A stretch of DNA of 7,863 nt from Desulfobacterales bacterium (GCA_029933295.1 JAOZOL010000103.1:1-7863); one strand, 5' to 3'. Shown: positions 1 through 6,433, numbered from the stretch's first letter. Notes: a model not told the origin generated them from the letters alone. Made by a program: numbers and translations.

Positions 1-80
1 GATTCCGACTCGACCTGGTTGACTTTGCAGCCAAGGGTTATAACGGAAACCTTTATTTTGTTTTTATTTTGTCTGTCCAC
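1..80 (-). CDS. mtaB: tRNA methylthiotransferase MtaB, N-terminal fragment (gene runs off the left edge)
   Basis: About 26 residues are visible, reading MDRQNKNKIKVSVITLGCKV and then NQVESE. The TLGCKVNQ-ES stretch is the start of the UPF0004 domain of radical-SAM methylthiotransferases. Its CKVNQ form matches MtaB, which adds a methylthio group to threonylcarbamoyl-adenosine 37 of tRNAs; MiaB usually reads YGCQMN and RimO SLGCPKN. C18 would be the first ligand of the auxiliary [4Fe-4S] cluster. The start used is GTG at 80-78, 19 bases after the stop of the NIL/ferredoxin gene. An alternative TTG at 107-105 would overlap that stop; neither has a convincing ribosome binding site. The close spacing suggests co-transcription with the gene upstream. 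The subfamily call rests on a short motif and could be changed by the missing radical-SAM and TRAM domains. Confidence 0.8.
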   Translation of the reverse strand, partial: MDRQNKNKIKVSVITLGCKVNQVESE

Positions 81-99
81 AAACCCGGCCGGCTCGGTT

Positions 100-528
100 T
101 TACTCAAAAAGGGTTTCAGATATTGGCTGGATCTTCATCGCCCGGGTGAGACATGTACGAATACAGAGTTCGCAGACACTGCATTTTTTTTTATCAAATA
201 TCACAAACATTTCAGGACGCTTTATTGCCAGGGCGTGAGTGGGGCATACCGCAGTGCAGGCACCGCAATGGATACATTTTTTTTCGTCACGGGTTACTTC
301 CTGGGACGCATTTTTTACGATCACTCCCTGATCTTTAAGATATTGAACGCCGCTTTTAAAATTTTTTTTAGACCCTGACAGCTCAAGTACCATGATTCCT
401 TCACGTCTGGGAAGTATGGTTGCTTTATGTATATTAAAAGAAAGATCATAATACCTGGTCAAATTACTAACCACCGGTTTTTCAACCTCTTTGCCGGAAA
501 AGTGAAGAATAAGAAGTTTTGAATACAA
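100..528 (-). CDS. NIL-domain / 2x[4Fe-4S] ferredoxin protein, candidate homocysteine-synthesis factor
   Basis: The protein has 142 residues and no signal peptide, so it is cytoplasmic. Residues 1 to about 75 fit the small ferredoxin-like NIL domain, also found at the C-terminus of MetN. Residues 85-126 hold two [4Fe-4S] motifs: C85-x2-C88-x2-C91-x3-C95-P and C116-x2-C119-x2-C122-x3-C126. This two-domain plan and size match the NIL-ferredoxin MA1822 of Methanosarcina. As I recall, that protein works with a DUF39/COG1900 protein to make homocysteine from aspartate semialdehyde and sulfide, and related genes do the same job in Desulfovibrio. The role here is inferred, because no DUF39 gene is in the window. 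The start is TTG at 528-526: there is no in-frame ATG before an upstream stop, and a strong GAGGAGG sits five bases ahead. The gene lies just past a terminator and 19 bases before mtaB, so the two may form an operon. Confidence 0.88.
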   Translation of the reverse strand: MYSKLLILHFSGKEVEKPVVSNLTRYYDLSFNIHKATILPRREGIMVLELSGSKKNFKSGVQYLKDQGVIVKNASQEVTRDEKKCIHCGACTAVCPTHALAIKRPEMFVIFDKKKCSVCELCIRTCLTRAMKIQPISETLFE

Positions 529-533
529 ATCAA

Positions 534-540
534 CCTCCTC
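534..540 (-). promoter_or_regulatory. Strong ribosome binding site for the NIL/ferredoxin gene
   Basis: The minus strand reads GAGGAGG followed by five bases and then TTG. This near-perfect anti-16S match decides the TTG start, since no ATG or GTG in the same frame lies nearby. Strong Shine-Dalgarno plus weak start codon suggests tuned translation. Confidence 0.75.
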
Positions 541-566
541 AAATTTACAAATGTATTATTTTTTTT

Positions 567-615
567 AAAAAAATTAGAGCCATTAACAAGAACACTTGCT
601 AATGGCTCTAATTTT
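567..615 (-). terminator. Intrinsic terminator of the CsgG-like/beta-barrel gene
   Basis: Bases 570-585 and 600-615 are exact reverse complements (16 bp). After one A/C mismatch a further 4 bp (587-590 with 595-598) close on an AACA loop. Read on the minus strand, the stem ends in seven consecutive T (573-567). It starts 21 bases after the stop codon at 636, the expected place for a Rho-independent terminator. On the plus strand the T run after the stem is interrupted, and no plus-strand gene needs it. No clear promoter was found between this hairpin and the NIL/ferredoxin start at 528. Confidence 0.85.
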
Positions 616-635
616 AAAAATTGTTTTTTTACCAA

Positions 636-1679
636 TTAAAACATATAACCAAGCGTTAATTCCGCAATCGGGATTATTTCTTTGTCATCTTGTTTGTCAT
701 GATCAATACCATTTTTATCAGTCCATTTATCCCTCTCCCAGTCAACAACACCGACACCCAGCCCGATACGTGCGTTTAATTTTTCATTGATGTTTAACCG
801 GTATCCCAGCAACACTCCGAGTATCACACCATCTTCATCGCCACTTCTATGGTCTTCCTCATAATAAGCAGCAGCAACTGAAAAAAACGGTGTATTTCCG
901 TTTGCATGCAAATAGTATGATAATCCTCCGCCGAACCCGGAATCATTTCCTAAAATTTGACAGGAAATATGGGAAAACTGAACTTCAATCCCCCCCCCAA
1001 ATTCAGCACCGTCATCACTGGCGACCAATCCAAGCCTTGGACCTATATGGAATTTTTTTTCCTTGGCAACTTCTTCGATTTGCGGTTCTTCTTCTGTTGT
1101 TTGTTCCGGGACTATTTCAGATTCAACTGTTTCTTTTTTTACCTGCGCTGCAGGCGCAGTTGTCGCTTCATGCGCTTCCGGTATTGAAAGAATTCCAAGA
1201 AGTGACTTAATGTTTGCTTCAGGCGCTTTTTCGGCAAAGTCTTCTTTTGAACCTTCATAGTCGGTACCTGCAACATTAACCACTTCACCTGTTTTAATAT
1301 TAAGCAGCGTGGTATCTAATGACGAAAGAGAACCGATATGACCGACAATCCCATGAATGACGTAATCAACGTTTACGAGTCTGCCGGCTTCGATGGCACA
1401 TTCATTGTTTTTACAGGTTTCAACGATTTTCCAATATTTTTCATCGGTAATCCGTTGGGTGAGCTCTGTGCGGTCAATCACATCATAGATATCTAACCTG
1501 TCCAGTAATTGTGCAAATTTATTTGTAATATATCTGCCTTCCAATTGCTCGGATGACGCTTCGTCCGGATAAAATATTAAAACCAGGCAGGTCGGTTTTT
1601 CATTGCAATAAGCCGGTATGGCAAGAGCCAGCAATAAGTATATTAAAACAAAAATGAATATTAATTTTTTACATTTCAT
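636..1679 (-). CDS. Exported CsgG-like protein with C-terminal outer-membrane beta-barrel
   Basis: The product has 347 residues. Residues 1 to about 25 form a signal peptide (KCKK, long hydrophobic core, then AIPAYC); the residue before C25 is Tyr, so a lipobox is unlikely. Residues 28 to about 165 resemble the CsgG/LpoB-type periplasmic fold: a first strand (CLVLIFYPDE), a regulator-like segment (IYDVIDRTELTQRI), C89 and C94, then VDYVIHGIVGHIG and a T-GEVV hairpin. A Glu/Ala/Lys-rich linker spans about 166-208. Residues 209-347 have alternating Gly/aromatic strands (GPRLGLVA, GVLLGYRL, ARIGLGVG) and end in AELTLGYMF, a classic terminal-Phe barrel assembly signal, consistent with a small barrel of about eight strands. 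The start is ATG 1679; AAGGGGG lies about 11 bases ahead. The gene stands alone and ends at a strong terminator. The fold assignment is from pattern, and the role is unknown: possibly envelope sensing or polymer export. A G9 tract lies inside the barrel region. Confidence 0.82.
   Translation of the reverse strand: MKCKKLIFIFVLIYLLLALAIPAYCNEKPTCLVLIFYPDEASSEQLEGRYITNKFAQLLDRLDIYDVIDRTELTQRITDEKYWKIVETCKNNECAIEAGRLVNVDYVIHGIVGHIGSLSSLDTTLLNIKTGEVVNVAGTDYEGSKEDFAEKAPEANIKSLLGILSIPEAHEATTAPAAQVKKETVESEIVPEQTTEEEPQIEEVAKEKKFHIGPRLGLVASDDGAEFGGGIEVQFSHISCQILGNDSGFGGGLSYYLHANGNTPFFSVAAAYYEEDHRSGDEDGVILGVLLGYRLNINEKLNARIGLGVGVVDWERDKWTDKNGIDHDKQDDKEIIPIAELTLGYMF
990..998 (-). repeat. G9 homopolymer tract inside the barrel-encoding region
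   Basis: Nine C on the plus strand are nine G in the coding strand, encoding G228-G229-G230 in EFGGGIEV. Such long G runs are rare in AT-rich DNA and are typical sites of slipped-strand mispairing. Gain or loss of one base would remove the last third of the protein, including the barrel assembly signal. Confidence 0.8.
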
Positions 1680-1867
1680 TTTTTTACTTTCCCCCTTAAT
1701 TTAATCTGTATACGTTTTGCTGTTCATTGGAAAAATAATATTACAGGTCTTTAAGTATAATAATTAGATATAATAACAATGAGTTGAACGCTTCTTTTTT
1801 ACTCTACCATTGTTTAGATTAAATTACAATAAAAATATAATGATTGGGAAAAGAGCATGTGCGGCTG

Positions 1868-1924
1868 GTTAACAAGAGGGAAGTATTATTGTTTTATGAA
1901 TTATTCAATAATACAAGTGTTAAC
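1868..1924. repeat. Nested inverted repeats in the 285-base spacer
   Basis: GTATTATTG (1883-1891) pairs exactly with CAATAATAC (1906-1914) around a 14-base loop. Outside it GTTAACA (1868-1874) pairs exactly with TGTTAAC (1918-1924). The structure starts 41 bases after the stop of the P-loop ATPase gene (minus strand) and has no T run on either strand, so it is not a standard terminator. It may be a 3' stability hairpin or a protein site. The rest of the spacer (1680-1964) is AT-rich; I see no gene in it, and no confident promoter for the CsgG-like gene. Confidence 0.5.
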
Positions 1925-1964
1925 TTAAGTGCATTTAACAGCAGGGGGTGAATTATACAACAGG

Positions 1965-2675
1965 CTACCGGGCCGGATTTTCCTTAATCAACATGGTTGC
2001 CGGGTCTAAAAAAAGATTTCGGTGATTGTTGATATCTTTAACCCGGGTAAACCATTTTATTTGGATTTGTTCCTTTTCAGGAACTAATTGTATGATAATG
2101 TTAAACAAATCGCTGAGTTGACCATAAATTTGTTCCATCATTTCATTGTTGTCTGACATTTGATGTCGATGCATTCGCACTGAAAACCAGGTTGTTAAAT
2201 CATGTGATTTTGCAAATTTTTTAAAATCATCAAGCTCAGTTAATATGGATTCATCAAACGAAAGCCCGTCAATGATGACCAGGTGCGGGACAAATATGTT
2301 TTGGGTTTTAAGTTCTTCAATTCGTGTTTTTAATTTTGAAAAATCAAAACTTTCGGTTTCAAATGTCATAATAAAGCGATGGCTTACCAGGTGTTCCCAT
2401 AATTGTTTAGATTGTTTTGTCTCAAACTGGCGCGTGAGATGAGAAAATATTTCCTGATACCATAAGTTGATTTTATCGACTGGATTCTGAATGCTGATAT
2501 GGAGCACTTTTTTTTCTTTGATAAGACTGCTGATGGCAATTTGCACCAGAAAAGACGTTTTTCCGACACCCGCACGGGAAGCAACTGCACCAAAGCAGCC
2601 ATTGATTATTTCATTGTTTGTTTCTTGTACCAAAAATTTCAACGGATCACTTAAAATCAGTTTTTTTTTCAACAT
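1965..2675 (-). CDS. Uncharacterised RecA/DnaB-like P-loop ATPase
   Basis: The 236-residue product has no signal peptide or membrane segment. It has a Walker A motif A32-SRAGVGKTS (K39, T40) in the style of DnaB/RecA/KaiC proteins, where the usual first Gly is replaced. A second strand and helix follow (VLHISIQNPVDKINLWYQEIF). The Walker B strand is HLVIID136-GL after about 95 residues, and the next strand (TTWFSVRMHRH, 161-171) sits where RecA-fold proteins put a sensor and an arginine finger. It is one compact RecA-type domain with no recognisable extra domain. The function is unknown; regulatory ATPase, helicase-loader-like and KaiC-like roles all fit. The start is ATG 2675, with only a weak GGGAT ahead. 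It lies 75 bases downstream of the EF-G gene, same strand, with no obvious terminator or promoter between, so co-transcription is likely but unproven. Many out-of-frame T/A runs reflect low GC content. Confidence 0.78.
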   Translation of the reverse strand: MLKKKLILSDPLKFLVQETNNEIINGCFGAVASRAGVGKTSFLVQIAISSLIKEKKVLHISIQNPVDKINLWYQEIFSHLTRQFETKQSKQLWEHLVSHRFIMTFETESFDFSKLKTRIEELKTQNIFVPHLVIIDGLSFDESILTELDDFKKFAKSHDLTTWFSVRMHRHQMSDNNEMMEQIYGQLSDLFNIIIQLVPEKEQIQIKWFTRVKDINNHRNLFLDPATMLIKENPAR

Positions 2676-2750
2676 TTAAAATATCCCAATAAAGAAAAAA
2701 TTTAAATAGTTTAATAAAATTAAATAATTGTAAATACCATGAAAAATTAA

Positions 2751-4826
2751 TCAAGTCCCGGTTTTTATTTTTTTTTCAATTTCCTCAAGCACAGACTTAG
2801 GGACCTGTTTATAACTGGAAAATTCCATTGTAAATTGCGCTTTGCCCTGGGTCATTGATCTGATAATTGTTGAATATCCGAACATTTCAGCCAGCGGCAC
2901 CTGGGCTTCAATCGCGGTAATCTGTCCCATATCATGTGAACCGATTATCATGCCGCGACGTTGATTTAAAGATCCCATTACATTACCCTGAAATTCATCA
3001 GGTGTCTCAACTACGACTTTCATGATGGGTTCATGGAGAACCGGTTGGGCTTTAAAGTAGGCCTGAAGAAAGGCTCCACGTGCAGCCGCCTGAAAAGCCA
3101 TTTCAGAAGAATCGACGGAATGGGACGCACCATCATTTATAGTAATTTTAATACCGGTTACAGGATATTTCATAAAGGGGCCTTTTGACAGGCATGATAA
3201 AAACCCTTTTTCGCATGCAGATATATATTGTGTGGGAATGGCCCCGCCGGTTACTTTATTTTCAAATACAAAATTGTCATCTGAAATCGGTTCCATAAAC
3301 CCTGCAATACGTCCGAATTGTCCGGCCCCTCCCGTCTGTTTTTTATGAATATAATCAAATTCAGTTAATCGGGTAATAGTCTCCCTGTAGGCAACACTCG
3401 GTTCTCCGGTTACGATTTCCGTTTTATACTCACGTCTCATACGTTCAACATAGACTTCAAGGTGGAGTTCGCCCATACCTGAAATAATGGTTTCTCCGGT
3501 TTCATTGCTGACAAATGTGGTAAATGTGGGGTCTTCTTTTGTAAATCTGTTTAGGGCTTTTGCCATATTAGATTCAGATGCATTGTCTTTTGGTTTGATT
3601 GAAAGGGATATTACAGGGTCGGGAATGTGCATTGAGGTCATTGATAGATTTAATCCAGGAGAAACAAAAGTGTCACCTGAAACACAGTCGACGCCAAACA
3701 GCGCCCCAATATAGCCCGCTTCAATTTTTTCAACATCTTCCATCTGGTCTGCATGCATTTGAACAATTCTGCCGATTTTAATTTTTTTACCGGTGCGCAC
3801 GTTAATGCATGAATCCCCTTTCATTAATTTTCCCTGGTAAACCCGGATGTATGTCAATTGACCATACTGACCATCTTCAAGTTTAAATGCAAGGGCCACA
3901 AGCGGATCTTCTTTTTTACCGGTGAGGGTAAAAGGTGCTTCATTGTCGTCTATATTTAATGCTACATTGTCAACTTCCATGGGGGATGGTAAAAACTGGG
4001 TTGCAGCGTCCAATATTAGCTGAATTCCTTTGTTTTTGTACGCAGAGCCCATAACGACCGGTGTCAGTTCCCGCTTGAGGGTTCCCTGGCGGATTGCGTC
4101 TAAAAGAAGTTGATCCGGTATTTCGACTTCTTCTATGGCCGCTTCCGTCAGTTCATCTGAAAAAATAGAAGCGGCATCGACAAGTTCTTCACGTTTTTCA
4201 ATGGCTGTTTCCAGCAAAGAATTCGGAATTTCATCGGTTCGAATTATATCGCCGAATTCTCCATCAAAATAAATTGCTTTCATTGAGATTAGGTCAATGA
4301 TTCCATCCAAATCAGCTTCAAGGCCAATGGGAATTTGAATGGCAACTGCGTTATGGTTTAATTTTTCTTTAAGCTGATCAATAACCCGAAACGGATCAGC
4401 ACCGTTTCTGTCGCATTTATTGATGAATGCAATACACGGCACCTGATATCTTTTCATCTGCTGGTCAACGGTTATGGATTGGGATTGTACCCCGCCGACT
4501 GAGCAGAGGACCAGGATCGCGCCATCCAGTACCCGTAACGCACGTTCGACTTCAATGGTAAAATCAACATGTCCCGGCGTATCAATGATATTTATTTCAT
4601 GATCTTTCCACTGACAATACGTTGCCGCAGAAGCGATCGTAATACCGCGTTCTTTTTCAAGCTCCATGGAGTCCATGGTGGCTCCGATACCATCTTTGCC
4701 TTTGACTTCATGTATCCTGTGGATTTTTTTTGTTAAATATAAAAATCGTTCGGTCAGGGTGGTTTTTCCTGAATCAATATGGGCGCTTATTCCTATATTT
4801 CTGACTTTTTGTATTATGGTGTTCAT
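2751..4826 (-). CDS. fusA: Elongation factor G, spdEFG1/mitochondrial EFG1-like class
   Basis: This full-length 691-residue translational GTPase drives tRNA-mRNA translocation on the ribosome. G-domain motifs are complete: AHIDSGKT (15-22), RGITI switch I (60-64), DTPGH (82-86), NKCD (136-139) and GSAYKNKG (260-267). Domain II spans about 300-390. Domain III has SGMGELHLEV (449-458). Domain IV has KKQTGGAGQFGR (495-506) and the tip loop GASHSVDSS with H569. Domain V has QRRGMIIGS (622-630). The sequence between G1 and G2 (IHRIHEVKGKDGIGATMDSMELE) is the form I associate with spdEFG1 and mitochondrial EFG1 rather than the classical str-operon EF-G. It is not beside rpsL, rpsG or tuf here, so another EF-G probably exists elsewhere; that is inference. 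The start is ATG 4826, with GGAAAG about 12 bases ahead. It has its own promoter at 4905-4933. Translocase is the likeliest role, since the paired spdEFG2 type handles recycling in spirochaetes. Confidence 0.95.
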   Translation of the reverse strand: MNTIIQKVRNIGISAHIDSGKTTLTERFLYLTKKIHRIHEVKGKDGIGATMDSMELEKERGITIASAATYCQWKDHEINIIDTPGHVDFTIEVERALRVLDGAILVLCSVGGVQSQSITVDQQMKRYQVPCIAFINKCDRNGADPFRVIDQLKEKLNHNAVAIQIPIGLEADLDGIIDLISMKAIYFDGEFGDIIRTDEIPNSLLETAIEKREELVDAASIFSDELTEAAIEEVEIPDQLLLDAIRQGTLKRELTPVVMGSAYKNKGIQLILDAATQFLPSPMEVDNVALNIDDNEAPFTLTGKKEDPLVALAFKLEDGQYGQLTYIRVYQGKLMKGDSCINVRTGKKIKIGRIVQMHADQMEDVEKIEAGYIGALFGVDCVSGDTFVSPGLNLSMTSMHIPDPVISLSIKPKDNASESNMAKALNRFTKEDPTFTTFVSNETGETIISGMGELHLEVYVERMRREYKTEIVTGEPSVAYRETITRLTEFDYIHKKQTGGAGQFGRIAGFMEPISDDNFVFENKVTGGAIPTQYISACEKGFLSCLSKGPFMKYPVTGIKITINDGASHSVDSSEMAFQAAARGAFLQAYFKAQPVLHEPIMKVVVETPDEFQGNVMGSLNQRRGMIIGSHDMGQITAIEAQVPLAEMFGYSTIIRSMTQGKAQFTMEFSSYKQVPKSVLEEIEKKIKTGT

Positions 4827-4904
4827 TGTAAATAATATCTTTCCGGTTGCTTGTAATTACTATAATATAATAAAAAATAATTTTTTAAACAGTAAAAATT
4901 TTTA

Positions 4905-4933
4905 AATATAATTTCTTATGAATATAAAGTCAA
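4905..4933 (-). promoter_or_regulatory. Sigma-70 type promoter for the EF-G gene
   Basis: The minus strand has TTGACT (4933-4928), a 17-base spacer, and TATATT (4910-4905). Transcription would begin near 4898, giving a leader of about 70 bases before ATG 4826. The -35 box overlaps the TGA stop (4932-4930) of the upstream exported-protein gene. The spacing is ideal, but AT-rich DNA makes chance matches likelier. Confidence 0.6.
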
Positions 4934-6013
4934 GATAAATTAAATGTTTTGTCAGGGTAACCGCATTTGGAATATAACCCGTGAAAACAGTTTGTTTGCT
5001 CCTTGATCATTTTTTTGATGGTTAATTTAAGCGTGTTAAAATCAAAATTGTGATTTTGTTGATCGGCAAGTCTGGCAGGCTTAATCACTGTTTTGAGTGT
5101 TTCTGCCAAGTGATTCATTGTAGAGTTTTGTAGCTGGGGAGTTATTGCGAATGTTATAATTATAACTCCAGTTTGTAGCTGCGGCAGTTTTTCTTTCAGG
5201 AGGAAGGGGGGCATAATTACAATGGCTTGCCGGCGGTCCGGAAAAAATTGATTGATCGCTACAGGGGTTGCCGGATGGTAATCGGACAATCCGGATTGGT
5301 TCCGGTTTTGGCCGAATGTCTGATGGATGCAAGCAAGTTGTATTTTGAAGCGGTGGATTGCATCTTTTCATTAGTTCTGTGTCCGTCAGGCGAATCCATA
5401 GGGATGCCTGGGTGCTATAAACCCGAATATATGTATTGATCCTATAACCATCTACATCGCATTCAGTGAAAGCATAATTATGTATGTATTCATCTTGTTC
5501 GTATTCATAATTGTTAACTTCCAGATGAAAACCAGTTACCTTTTCACCTGTATATGGATCTACGCCTTTTCTCGTATTAAAGAGATATGTGGGCGGTACT
5601 TTTGTATCGGTGTAGTCCGCAATTGAAATATTGTGACGGCTTAAAAACATTTTTTGCGGATAGACGCTGCATAATATATTGTCATATTTATATTCGATTA
5701 CAAGGTCGGAATCTAATGTATAATGATCAATCAACGTGAACGCATAGTCTTTATCTGCCGGCACATAAGGTTTAACGGTGGAGAGCTCATAAAAAAATTC
5801 CGCCTGCTCATCATCAATATATCGGTCTGTTTTAAAAGTTGCAGGCGTAATTAAAGCATCTTGATGCGAAAGGAAAAAAATATTGTTCTGGATGTTTGAG
5901 AGTTCCAGCATTTGGGCTTTTGCAAAAGGAATCGAAATTGTTGTAACAGCAGGGAGGATTAATAATATAGAAATAATAGGAAGGAAGTTCGAACAGAGCG
6001 ATCTTTTTTGCAT
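4930..6013 (-). pseudogene. Exported protein of unknown function, frame broken by one extra base
   Basis: The first frame runs from ATG 6013 to a stop at 5081 (310 residues). It starts with a signal peptide (KR, long hydrophobic core, cleavage likely after AKA33) and a Tyr/Asp-rich region with motifs such as DLVIEYKYDN and VDPYTGEKVTGFHLEVNNYEYE. After K216 this frame turns Pro/Asn-rich and looks wrong (RCNPPLQN...). The neighbouring frame opens exactly there and continues to TGA at 4930, giving DAIHRFKIQLACIHQTF, then QAIVIMPPFLLKEKLPQL and TGVIIITFAIT. Removing one A from the AAAA at 5368-5365 joins them into a 360-residue product. The break could be a real mutation, an assembly error or, less likely, programmed frameshifting. 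The family is not recognised; the protein would be periplasmic or outer-membrane. A GGGG lies about 7 bases before the ATG, and a promoter is at 6144-6172. Confidence 0.65.
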
Positions 6014-6143
6014 TATGACCCCAAGTGTGATCAGAAATTATACCCGGTCGTCAGCCAAACACTAATTCTTTTTAAATATAGTGTTAAATCGTAAAATTAT
6101 ATAAAATCTGAAATAAAAAAATGTCTGAAATAAATTATTTTTA

Positions 6144-6172
6144 TCTATATAAAAATTAAATGTTTTTGTCAA
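6144..6172 (-). promoter_or_regulatory. Sigma-70 type promoter for the exported-protein gene
   Basis: The minus strand has a consensus TTGACA (6172-6167), a 17-base spacer, and TATAGA (6149-6144). The start point would be near 6137, about 124 bases before the ATG at 6013. The perfect -35 and ideal spacing favour it; the -10 matches at four of six positions. Confidence 0.55.
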
Positions 6173-6219
6173 TGTTATTTGTGAATTATTTATGCTTATT
6201 GTTCGCGCATGGATAAAAC

Positions 6220-6235
6220 TTTACGTTGACGTAAA
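6220..6235. promoter_or_regulatory. Palindromic operator TTTACGT-TG-ACGTAAA
   Basis: The 7-base arms are perfect reverse complements around a central TG. In a region of almost pure A/T it stands out by its two ACGT cores. It contains the -35 box of the promoter reading towards the acyl-CoA dehydrogenase, so a bound protein would block RNA polymerase. From memory, the arms resemble operators reported for LiuR (MerR family) in branched-chain amino acid degradation. The regulator is not in the window, so its family is unknown; a TetR-type fatty-acid regulator is also possible. Confidence 0.6.
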
Positions 6236-6254
6236 CAGGAAAAATGTATATATA
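6226..6254 (+). promoter_or_regulatory. Probable promoter of the acyl-CoA dehydrogenase gene
   Basis: TTGACG (6226-6231) lies 17 bases before TATATA (6249-6254). The -35 box is inside the palindrome at 6220-6235. The implied leader is long, about 178 bases before GTG 6439, so a second promoter nearer the gene is possible, although none with good spacing was seen. Confidence 0.5.
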
Positions 6255-6426
6255 TTTTAAAATTTTAAAAAATTATATTCATTATTCAAGCCATATTGTA
6301 TAAATTTAAGCATCATATTCATCAATTTATTTTATTTATGACTGAAAATATCGTATGATTAAATAATTATTATATCATAGAATCGTTTTGTCATTATTAG
6401 ATAAATTTTGCGTCGTCATCGCTTCA

Positions 6427-6433
6427 GAGGAGG
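6427..6433 (+). promoter_or_regulatory. Ribosome binding site fixing the GTG start of the acyl-CoA dehydrogenase
   Basis: GAGGAGG stands five bases before GTG at 6439, giving the expected acyl-CoA dehydrogenase N-terminus MDFDLSKQQE. It is the same core as the site used by the NIL/ferredoxin gene. Confidence 0.8.

Noticed and set aside
19..378. Plus-strand open frame of 119 codons
   Set aside because: It lies opposite the NIL/ferredoxin gene, whose cysteine motifs are clear, and its product is compositionally odd.
1603..1679. Lipoprotein signal on the CsgG-like protein
   Set aside because: The only Cys near the cleavage region is preceded by Tyr (PAYC), which does not fit a lipobox.
1741..1800. 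Promoter for the CsgG-like gene with TATACT as -10
   Set aside because: The only decent -35 (TTGTTA) is 14 bases away, too close for a sigma-70 promoter.
1775..1814. Inverted repeat AACAATG / CATTGTT in the 1680-1964 spacer
   Set aside because: It is only 7 bp with a 26-base loop in AT-rich DNA; chance is likely.
4930..5289. A separate 119-residue gene starting at TTG 5289
   Set aside because: It has no ribosome binding site, its frame is open further upstream to the AAAA at 5365-5368, and joining it to the exported protein explains both frames.
5362..5370. Programmed +1 frameshift signal in the exported-protein gene
   Set aside because: ATG AAA AGA lacks a known slippery stop-codon context; a simple indel or sequencing error is the plainer reading.
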